A stretch of DNA of 8,638 nucleotides from Candidatus Saccharimonadota bacterium (GTDB lineage: Bacteria > Patescibacteriota > Saccharimonadia > Saccharimonadales > Saccharimonadaceae), in NCBI GenBank assembly GCA_030528815.1, contig JAUMYE010000043.1, forward strand, positions 1 through 8,638, given 5' to 3'. Below the pieces are notes generated by a model. The model had not been told where the DNA came from. It worked only from the letters and a program-made list of their open reading frames with translations, and searched no databases. This document shows, piece by piece, positions 1 to 5,262 of the stretch (position 1 is its first letter; every line of letters begins with the position of its first letter). Position numbers and translations under genes: made by a program.

Positions 1-240
1 CTTGGTCATTATGGCGGCAAAGCAGATTTGTTGCTTCTAGAAAAGGCTGCTCTCTGCCGAGATATTAAACCAGCTATCGAAATCGGTTGGGATGGTGGAG
101 CAAACGCCGAAAACATCCATATCATTACACACGCTGGCGTCGATGTTATCAACGTCGGTAGCGCAATCGCCAAAGCCGAAGATGCCGCTTCTACCTTTAA
201 TACGCTCAATAAACTCACTGAGAAAGAGGACGCTATCTAA
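1..240 (+). CDS. Ribulose-phosphate 3-epimerase-like protein, C-terminal part (5' end outside window)
   Basis: The frame is open from base 1 and ends at TAA 238-240, giving 79 residues of a TIM-barrel C-terminus; the start lies to the left. The visible motifs are GHYGGKA near residue 2, GWDGGANAENI at about 29-39 and a GVDVINVGSAI phosphate-binding strand-loop at about 47-57. This order matches the last strands of ribulose-phosphate 3-epimerase, in which the Asp of the DGG motif is a catalytic acid/base and the final Gly-Ser loop holds the substrate phosphate. The family interconverts ribulose-5-phosphate and xylulose-5-phosphate in the cytoplasmic pentose-phosphate pathway. The Trp before DGG (the usual residue is Val) is a variation. 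Hexulose-6-phosphate synthase or another ribulose-phosphate-binding barrel protein is a less likely alternative, and the missing N-terminal half would decide. The gene overlaps the kinase start by one base (TAATG). Confidence 0.75.
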   Translation, partial: LGHYGGKADLLLLEKAALCRDIKPAIEIGWDGGANAENIHIITHAGVDVINVGSAIAKAEDAASTFNTLNKLTEKEDAI

Positions 241-1193
241 TGGCACGGATTGTTAGTATCGGAGCCGCTCTTCAAGATGTTTTCTTGATGGACCATGACG
301 ATTTCGGCACCAACAAAAAAGGTTTTTTCAATCAGTTTGAGCTTGGCACTAAAATCGACATCGATAAAATCCATTTTAGTACTGGCGGTGGCGCAACTAA
401 TGCCGCTACAACTTTTGCTCGCTACGGTCACGAAAGTATTTTCCTCGGCTGTATTGCCGAAGATCCAGCTGGCCAAGCCGTCACCGATACTCTAGACCGT
501 GAAGGAATTGATCGCTCATTCGTAAAGACGCTCAAAGGCGTTCATACCGGCTTCTCTGTCGTTCTTCTTACGCCAGCCGGCGAACGCACGATTCTAACCT
601 GCCGCGGCGCAAGCGCAAAGTTCGACCAGATTAACCCACGCGACCTCGTCAAAATCAAACCAGATTGGCTCTATGTTACTAATCTTCGTGGCGACATGAA
701 TAAGCTCGACGATATCTTTACTATCGCTCGCCGCGAACACATCAAAATCATGTTCAATCCAGGCAAACTTGAGCTCGAACATCCAAAACAGCTCATCGGC
801 CTATTCGAAGATGTTGATGTTTTGCTCGTAAACAAGAAAGAGGCCAAACAGATCGTCAATGGTACCGAACTCAAAGAATTAGCCAGCCGTCTTCACGACC
901 TTATTCCGAACGTCATCGTCACTGATGGTTCTCGTGGCGCAATTGCCTACTCTGCTGGTCCAGCTTACAGGATTGGTCTATACGAAGATCCGCCAGTCAA
1001 AGATAGCACTGGCGCAGGCGACGCCTTTGGTAGCGGCTTCCTTGCTGCTTATGCTGCCGGAAAGAGTTTCAAAGATTCGCTTATCTTTGGTGCTGCCAAC
1101 TCGACCTCTGTTATTCAGCATGTCGGCAGCAAAACTGGCATCCTTAATAACCGTACAAAACTACATACAATGCCAATGGAGGAAATTATTTAA
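240..1193 (+). CDS. PfkB-family carbohydrate/nucleoside kinase
   Basis: This is a complete 317-residue protein of normal length for the PfkB (ribokinase) superfamily, which transfers the ATP gamma-phosphate to a sugar or nucleoside hydroxyl. PfkB signature 1 is at residues 48-78 (TGGGATNAA followed by a GCIAEDPAG segment). Signature 2 is at 255-268 (DSTGAGDAFGSGFL), with D261 as the expected catalytic base and GAG as the anion hole. Asp13 sits where the family binds sugar hydroxyls, the LLVNKKEA segment (195-202) carries the Asn/Glu pair near ATP-Mg, and VTDGSRGA (227-234) is the usual nucleotide-site strand. The start ATG overlaps the upstream TAA, with a purine-rich AAGAGGA at 224-230 as ribosome site. 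The substrate cannot be read from sequence: ribose, fructose, fructose-6-phosphate or a nucleoside are all possible. The epimerase and LOG neighbours favour a pentose or nucleoside. Confidence 0.9.
   Translation: MARIVSIGAALQDVFLMDHDDFGTNKKGFFNQFELGTKIDIDKIHFSTGGGATNAATTFARYGHESIFLGCIAEDPAGQAVTDTLDREGIDRSFVKTLKGVHTGFSVVLLTPAGERTILTCRGASAKFDQINPRDLVKIKPDWLYVTNLRGDMNKLDDIFTIARREHIKIMFNPGKLELEHPKQLIGLFEDVDVLLVNKKEAKQIVNGTELKELASRLHDLIPNVIVTDGSRGAIAYSAGPAYRIGLYEDPPVKDSTGAGDAFGSGFLAAYAAGKSFKDSLIFGAANSTSVIQHVGSKTGILNNRTKLHTMPMEEII
1178..1182 (+). promoter_or_regulatory. Strong Shine-Dalgarno for the LOG gene inside the kinase ORF
   Basis: GGAGG lies 10 bases before the ATG at 1193, within the last codons of the kinase. 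With the TAATG overlap it fixes the LOG start and suggests that ribosomes finishing the kinase can re-initiate here. Confidence 0.75.
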
Positions 1194-1918
1194 TGGACAA
1201 AACAATTACCAGCTGGCTTGAGCAAATCGCAAAAGAAGAGCTTGATCCAGGAGACGTCGAACGCTCTTTGCGTTATGCAAAAGACCTCGAGCAAGGTCTA
1301 GCAAAAATCCGCACCTTCGCTCAGGGTGTATCAATCTTTGGCTCTGCTCGCCTCAGTCCAGCAAGTAAATATTGCAAGCTCGCAACCGAACTTGGCGAAA
1401 AGCTTGCCCACAACGGTCACCCAGTAATTACTGGTGGCGGCCCAGGCATCATGGAAGCCGCAAACAAAGGATGTTATGAAGCTGGCGGCCGCAGCATCGG
1501 TCTTAATATCGAACTAGCTCACGAACAGCACATCAATCCTTACGTTACCGATTCGATGGAATTCCGTTACTTCTTCGCTCGCAAGGTCATGCTTACCTTT
1601 GCAAGTAAAGTTTATGTCTTCTTCCCTGGCGGCTTCGGCACAATGGATGAGTTTAGCGAAATCCTTATCTTGATGCAGGAAGGCAAAATGCCAAAGATGC
1701 CAATGTTCCTAATCGGAAAATCTTTCTGGAAAGGCCTAGACAAATGGTATGGCGAAAAGATGGAGCATCAGTTACACACTATTGCTAAGGGCGACCGCAA
1801 AATCTATCGCATCACCGATGATATCGACGAAGTCGTTGAAGCTGCAAACAAAGTCGGCCATCCAAAGATTTACGAAAATCTATACAACCACTTCTCGCTC
1901 AAGCAATCACATATTTAA
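1193..1918 (+). CDS. LOG-family Rossmann-fold protein (TIGR00730 type), probable nucleoside-5'-monophosphate phosphoribohydrolase
   Basis: The 241-residue protein has the hallmarks of the LOG (formerly 'lysine decarboxylase-like') family. A SIFGSAR strand at 47-53 opens the Rossmann fold, GGGPGIMEAANKG is at 81-93, R130-K131 sits in FFARKVM, and the family signature PGGFGTMDE is at 145-153, where the Arg and the final Glu are the expected catalytic residues. Characterised members hydrolyse the N-glycosidic bond of AMP or other nucleoside 5'-monophosphates, releasing a base and ribose-5-phosphate; plant and some bacterial members activate cytokinins this way. Here nucleotide turnover is the more cautious reading. 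It is the last gene of the operon, overlapping the kinase stop by one base and followed six bases later by a strong hairpin. The annotation 'lysine decarboxylase' would be a legacy error, since no PLP site is visible. Confidence 0.9.
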   Translation: MDKTITSWLEQIAKEELDPGDVERSLRYAKDLEQGLAKIRTFAQGVSIFGSARLSPASKYCKLATELGEKLAHNGHPVITGGGPGIMEAANKGCYEAGGRSIGLNIELAHEQHINPYVTDSMEFRYFFARKVMLTFASKVYVFFPGGFGTMDEFSEILILMQEGKMPKMPMFLIGKSFWKGLDKWYGEKMEHQLHTIAKGDRKIYRITDDIDEVVEAANKVGHPKIYENLYNHFSLKQSHI

Positions 1919-1923
1919 TCATC

Positions 1924-1951
1924 AAAAAGACCCTCGCACGAGGGTCTTTTT
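1924..1951. terminator. Bidirectional intrinsic terminator between convergent genes
   Basis: This is a 12-bp perfect inverted repeat, AAAAAGACCCTC / GAGGGTCTTTTT, with a four-base loop (1936-1939). The A run on the left and T run on the right give a U-tract on either strand. It can end the rightward operon (stop at 1918) and the leftward 205-residue gene (stop codon at 1958-1960). Confidence 0.92.
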
Positions 1952-1957
1952 ATTGTT

Positions 1958-2575
1958 CTATTTCTTGCAGCTTAGGATAGCTTCGATATCGTAATCTGTT
2001 TTGCCATATGGATCTTTTGGCTTGATTACAATCTTTGTCTCAGTAGAGCTACAACCACCTTCTTGATCTGGATTGAATTCCTTGATAATCTCGGCATTAA
2101 CCTCTGTGTTATATCTGGAAAGATTATCCAAATCTACCTTGATACCAATATCCTTAAAGCGGGACAAGATATCTGCACGCTTGCTCTCTTCGAAGCCGTC
2201 ATAGTAGAAATTCTCGTACCAATCGCGCCCCATCTTGATAAGCGAATTAGATAGCTTTTCTTCTTTGTTGCCATTTAGCATAAAGAAAGCAACCACGATA
2301 CCTGCAACCAAAACAACTGCTGCGCCAGCAATAATGAATAGTTTCTTCTTTGACTTGAAGATGTTTTCACCTCTGTCTAGATCGTCTTTGTTCTGAGAAG
2401 AAGTAACTCTTACGACCTTTTCTGATTCATCTTCAACCTTCTTAGCTGGTGCTGATCTACGATTCCATCCAGGACGAAATACGGTAGTGCCAGCAGATTC
2501 GCTGTCGTTAGCTGCCAATTTCGCCTTTGGCTCCACCCCTTTGTCGGAATTGACTTTTTTCCGATTTAACTTCAT
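1958..2575 (-). CDS. Single-pass membrane protein of unknown function, small external domain with two Cys
   Basis: I do not recognise this 205-residue protein. The start is the ATG at 2573-2575: it has a perfect AGGAGGT four bases upstream, and a longer version from a TTG at 2596 would begin inside the -10 box. Residues 1-78 are basic, polar and probably disordered (RKK, RPGWNRRS). KSKKK at 74-78 precedes one hydrophobic helix at about 79-100, which by the positive-inside rule places the N-terminus in the cytoplasm. Residues 101-205 form a small external domain (GRDWYENFYYDGF at 116-128, then a KDIGIKVDL stretch) with cysteines only at C175 and C203, a likely disulfide. There is no signal-peptidase or lipoprotein motif. 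It has its own promoter and lies downstream of the large surface proteins, so an envelope role is inferred. A pseudopilin-like or division-associated protein is possible but unsupported. Confidence 0.85.
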   Translation of the reverse strand: MKLNRKKVNSDKGVEPKAKLAANDSESAGTTVFRPGWNRRSAPAKKVEDESEKVVRVTSSQNKDDLDRGENIFKSKKKLFIIAGAAVVLVAGIVVAFFMLNGNKEEKLSNSLIKMGRDWYENFYYDGFEESKRADILSRFKDIGIKVDLDNLSRYNTEVNAEIIKEFNPDQEGGCSSTETKIVIKPKDPYGKTDYDIEAILSCKK

Positions 2576-2578
2576 TTT

Positions 2579-2585
2579 ACCTCCT
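2579..2585 (-). promoter_or_regulatory. Consensus Shine-Dalgarno deciding the start of the 205-residue gene
   Basis: The minus strand reads AGGAGGT here, ending three bases before the ATG at 2573-2575. It is the strongest ribosome site in the window and selects this start over the upstream in-frame TTG. Confidence 0.85.
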
Positions 2586-2595
2586 GATTGAGACA

Positions 2596-2605
2596 ATTAT
2601 ACCAT
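2596..2605 (-). promoter_or_regulatory. Extended -10 promoter of the 205-residue membrane protein
   Basis: The minus strand reads ATGGTATAAT: a consensus TATAAT at 2596-2601 preceded by TGG, the extended -10 element of sigma-70-type promoters. No good -35 hexamer is found 16-18 bases upstream, as is common for extended -10 promoters. The predicted transcription start near 2589 gives a leader of only about 14 bases, just enough for the ribosome site. Confidence 0.7.
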
Positions 2606-2642
2606 ATCCGTTACGGCTAGTACCATAGGCTACCGCCCTAAG

Positions 2643-2668
2643 AAAAAACTAGCCTTTCGGCTAGTTTT
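2643..2668 (-). terminator. Intrinsic terminator of the 790-residue surface protein
   Basis: On the minus strand, AAAACTAGCC, a GAAA tetraloop and GGCTAGTTTT form a 10-bp stem, followed by a total of six T. It begins 12 bases past the TAG stop at 2681-2683. It separates this gene from the 205-residue gene, which starts again from its own promoter. Confidence 0.9.
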
Positions 2669-2680
2669 CGTTATTCTGCA

Positions 2681-5053
2681 CTATCCCCAAAATTCTTCTT
2701 GGGCTTTCTCTAGTGAAGGGACAGCAGCTTTCTTTTCCTGCTGAGCCTTTTCTACCTTTAGAGCAGCAGCTTCACTTTTAACTTTCTCTTTTTCGCGGTT
2801 TAATTCTTCCTGCTTCATGAGAAGTTTGAGCTTGCTAGAGTCATGATTCTCTTTGACGTCCATCAAAGCATCGTAGAGTTCGTCTTTGGTTACAACTTCA
2901 ATATCTTCGTCGTTGCTTTCGACCTCTTCTGCCTCAATAGCTTTTTCTTCTTCTAGCTTTTCGCGTTCAGCTGCAAGGCGTTCTGCTTCAATCTTGTTTG
3001 CGCGGCGCTCTGCCTCGATAACAGATCTCTCGCTTGCCATACTCGACGCCATAGCTGGAGTTACTGTTGCGCCAACCACTGGAGTAACTGTAGCGGTTAC
3101 TGGTTGAGCAACGGTTTCAATCTTGCGATCATCATCGTCATCATCATCGCTATCAGCTTCGTTCTCGATATAGCGAGTTGTCTGTGGCTGAGTTAGCGTT
3201 ATAGCTGGAGTAGATTCGGCCTGATTGTTAATACCGCTTGGCATTACCGTATCGTCATCAGTACCGACACGTGAGCCAAAGTTGAATGCTGGCTTGAAGT
3301 CGATAACTGGAGTTTCGTGATATTCTTCGCGTTCGCGGCGCCTTCTGAAGAGTAGCCATAGAAGTAGGAGCAAGAGCAGTAGCAATGCTAGAACAATGAA
3401 GATAATTCTCCATACGCTACGGCGAATACCGAAGAAGGTTGGTTCTTCCATGCGGCGAACATTAAGTTCGTAAACATGCGTAAATCCGTTCTTGTCCGTA
3501 ACCTTTACGAGAATCGTATTGTTACCAACTGCTAGACCGTTATTACCGATAATCTCTACGCGAGAACCTTGCTTTGCAGCCGTAGCAATAACATCCAAGT
3601 GATCAACATCATAAGGAACCGTTAGAGAGTATTTATTGACACCCTTATCGAAGCCAGGCTCGATTGTGTAGCCACTTACTCTAAGGTCGGATAAATCTGT
3701 CTCAGCTTCGACATTCTCTCTTGTAACATTAAGCGTATAGATACGCTTGGAACCGTCTTCTGCTGTAACAACAATTGTAACCTGAGTAGTCTTGCCGATT
3801 TCAAAGTTCTCGTTACCAAAAATCTCTACTTTTGCCTTCTCGTCTTCAGGAGTTGCGGTAAGATTTAGCTTTGTAACATCTTTTGGAACCTTGACGCTAT
3901 AGCTTGTTTTATTCTTATCGAAATCTGGAGAAATTGCGCCATCGTGAGAGATTAGGTTAGACAAATAATTATTGTCAGATTTCTTCTCTTCTTTCTTTGC
4001 CTTGTCTGCCTCGGCATTCTTGGCGCGGATTACGTTAACCGTATAAGTCTGTTTTGAACCGTTCTCTGCCGTAACGGTGATCATAACGGTATTTACACCG
4101 ACCTTCCAGCCAGTATTACCAGCAATTTCAACCGTAGCTTTATCGCTATTTGGAATTGCTGTAAAGTTTAAGCCGTCTACACTATTCTGAACATTGATTG
4201 TATATGAGCTAGTATTTGGATTAAAGCTTGGGTTCAAGTTATATCCGCTAGCATTGAGGGATTTAAGAGTTGCATCGGAGCTCTTCTTTGCTGGAGTTGG
4301 CCCTGGAGTAGGTTCCTCTGCCTTCTTATTAATTGTAACGATGTAATCTTTAGGAGTACCGTCTTCTGCAACAACCGTAAAGTTACAAGCAGAGCTATCA
4401 CCGCTAAGCGTACAAGTTACTGGGCTGCCACCAGAAACACTTGCACCTGCTGGTAGCGATGGAGTTAAAGTAATAGATGTTGCATCGCGTGGAACATCGC
4501 TGATTGTCCAGTTTGAGCCAGAACCGCTTGCAGTACCTGCACTTGGCGTAAGGCCTGTAATCTGGTTATCACTTGAAGCTGGGGTTGGTTCTGGAGCTAC
4601 AACATAGATAGTTAGAGATGCCGAAGAACGAGAAGTGCCATCCTGATGATCCATAAGTTCACCAGAAATTGTTACTGTCGCAGAACAGCTTACACTAACA
4701 TTCTTTGCGCTAATTGAAACCTTTCCAATTTCCAAAGTACCAGGCGTATTTACGTTATTAACGTTAATGGAACCGCCAGTGCCCCAAGAACCATAACCGG
4801 TAGGAGCAATACTTGCGGAAACACAATCGTTATTTACGCCCGAGAAAACAGCATCGCCTGCGGAAACTCTACGACCGGCATCGTTTGGAGCTGCGACTGT
4901 AGTTACAGAACCAGTGTTACCTGGCGCCAAGGTAATAGAATCTTGACTAAAGCCGTAATAGCCGCCATCAGCAAACGCATCATGGCTTAAAACGAAAAGA
5001 CCACAAAAAGCCAAACTAGCAAAGACCGCTGCATTCCTCAAAAAACGCTTCAT
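2681..5053 (-). CDS. Membrane-anchored surface protein: signal peptide, cadherin-like beta-sandwich repeats, one TM helix, acidic coiled-coil tail
   Basis: The 790 residues start with a signal peptide (MKRFLRN, hydrophobic core, likely cleavage after AFA at 28). Residues 30-152 form a beta-rich domain I cannot assign. Residues 162-243 look like a diverged cadherin-like beta-sandwich (PF12733 type) with C214/C223. After a Pro-rich linker come three clear PF12733-like repeats at 259-344, 361-446 and 451-534, each running from an L..L..SG strand to a closing VTAEdG..YT.NV.R strand. A Leu-rich helix at 549-569 followed by RRRRERE is a stop-transfer, so the repeats lie outside and about 220 residues inside. 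The tail has seven Asp in a row (636-642) and a Glu/Lys/Ala-rich coiled coil from about 674 to the end (EEFWG). No sortase motif is seen. The ATG at 5051-5053 has only a weak purine-rich ribosome site. The role is inferred as adhesion or envelope scaffold. Confidence 0.88.
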   Translation of the reverse strand: MKRFLRNAAVFASLAFCGLFVLSHDAFADGGYYGFSQDSITLAPGNTGSVTTVAAPNDAGRRVSAGDAVFSGVNNDCVSASIAPTGYGSWGTGGSINVNNVNTPGTLEIGKVSISAKNVSVSCSATVTISGELMDHQDGTSRSSASLTIYVVAPEPTPASSDNQITGLTPSAGTASGSGSNWTISDVPRDATSITLTPSLPAGASVSGGSPVTCTLSGDSSACNFTVVAEDGTPKDYIVTINKKAEEPTPGPTPAKKSSDATLKSLNASGYNLNPSFNPNTSSYTINVQNSVDGLNFTAIPNSDKATVEIAGNTGWKVGVNTVMITVTAENGSKQTYTVNVIRAKNAEADKAKKEEKKSDNNYLSNLISHDGAISPDFDKNKTSYSVKVPKDVTKLNLTATPEDEKAKVEIFGNENFEIGKTTQVTIVVTAEDGSKRIYTLNVTRENVEAETDLSDLRVSGYTIEPGFDKGVNKYSLTVPYDVDHLDVIATAAKQGSRVEIIGNNGLAVGNNTILVKVTDKNGFTHVYELNVRRMEEPTFFGIRRSVWRIIFIVLALLLLLLLLLWLLFRRRREREEYHETPVIDFKPAFNFGSRVGTDDDTVMPSGINNQAESTPAITLTQPQTTRYIENEADSDDDDDDDRKIETVAQPVTATVTPVVGATVTPAMASSMASERSVIEAERRANKIEAERLAAEREKLEEEKAIEAEEVESNDEDIEVVTKDELYDALMDVKENHDSSKLKLLMKQEELNREKEKVKSEAAALKVEKAQQEKKAAVPSLEKAQEEFWG
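3347..3409 (-). other. Transmembrane helix dividing the 790-residue protein
   Basis: These codons give residues 549-569: a 21-residue Ile/Leu helix with nine consecutive Leu, flanked on the C-terminal side by RRRRERE. Topology is out (N-terminal) to in (C-terminal). It is the only strong membrane segment after the signal peptide. Confidence 0.9.
3452..4279 (-). repeat. Three cadherin-like beta-sandwich repeats in the 790-residue protein
   Basis: Residues 259-344, 361-446 and 451-534 align as tandem copies of about 84-86 residues. Shared positions are a start L..L, then P.F......Y...V, a middle A.VEI.GN, and an end V.VTaEdGs...Y.lNV.R. A diverged fourth copy precedes them (4325-4570). The linkers between copies are charged (KAKKEEKK) or Pro-rich. 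The repeats have diverged at DNA level, so recent expansion is unlikely. Confidence 0.85.
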
Positions 5054-5076
5054 AAAATTCTCTCTCTTTTTTAATT

Positions 5077-5140
5077 TGACTTTTTATTTTATTTTTAACC
5101 AGAATTTGACCGTTTCTAGTTAAAATGACCTTTTATGACC
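5077..5140. repeat. Four phased WWWTGACC direct repeats in the leader of the 790-residue gene
   Basis: On the + strand TGAC(C) occurs at 5077, 5107, 5126 and 5136, each preceded by an A/T run. The spacings of 30, 19 and 10 are close to three, two and one helical turns. They lie between the predicted start of transcription and the ATG, so they could be protein-binding sites or simply part of the untranslated leader. Their function is unknown. Confidence 0.45.
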
Positions 5141-5142
5141 CT

Positions 5143-5151
5143 ATAATACCA
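5143..5151 (-). promoter_or_regulatory. Extended -10 promoter of the 790-residue surface protein
   Basis: The minus strand reads TGGTATTAT: -10 hexamer TATTAT at 5143-5148, with a TGG extension. No clear -35 is visible. Transcription would begin near 5136, giving an A/T-rich leader of about 83 bases. The upstream terminator at 5205-5234 makes an independent promoter necessary. Confidence 0.6.
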
Positions 5152-5207
5152 CAAGCACAATCATAATGCTAGTACTTTTTTCAAAATTCCCTAAAAAACA
5201 AGCACAA
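5151..5207. repeat. Exact 10-base direct repeat ACAAGCACAA flanking the promoter region
   Basis: Identical copies lie at 5151-5160 and 5198-5207, 47 bases apart. On the minus strand the first (TTGTGCTTGT) overlaps the TGG of the promoter spacer, and the second lies at the end of the upstream terminator's T-tract. It may be an operator pair or chance in low-complexity DNA. Confidence 0.4.
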
Positions 5208-5234
5208 AAATGACCGGCACCCCTGCCGGTCATT
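5205..5234 (-). terminator. Intrinsic terminator of the giant dockerin protein
   Basis: TGACCGGCA (5211-5219), a CCCC loop and TGCCGGTCA (5224-5232) form a perfect GC-rich 9-bp stem, extended by two A-T pairs. On the minus strand it is followed by TTTTT. It lies about 30 bases after the TGA stop at 5263-5265. Confidence 0.92.
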
Positions 5235-5262
5235 CTAAGACTTCTTTTACACACCTCCCCGA

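Noticed and set aside
2576..2596. Upstream TTG start giving a 212-residue version of the membrane protein
   Set aside because: The TTG overlaps the TATAAT box, so it would not be transcribed, and a perfect AGGAGGT sits before the internal ATG at 2573-2575.
3128..3148. GAT/GAC triplet tract encoding seven Asp as a phase-variation switch
   Set aside because: Triplet changes keep the frame, and the tract mixes two codons. It would alter only the length of an acidic run.
4595..4966. Cohesin domain in the N-terminal part of the 790-residue protein
   Set aside because: It is beta-rich and of suitable length, but I see none of the typical cohesin strand signatures; kept only as a hypothesis to test.
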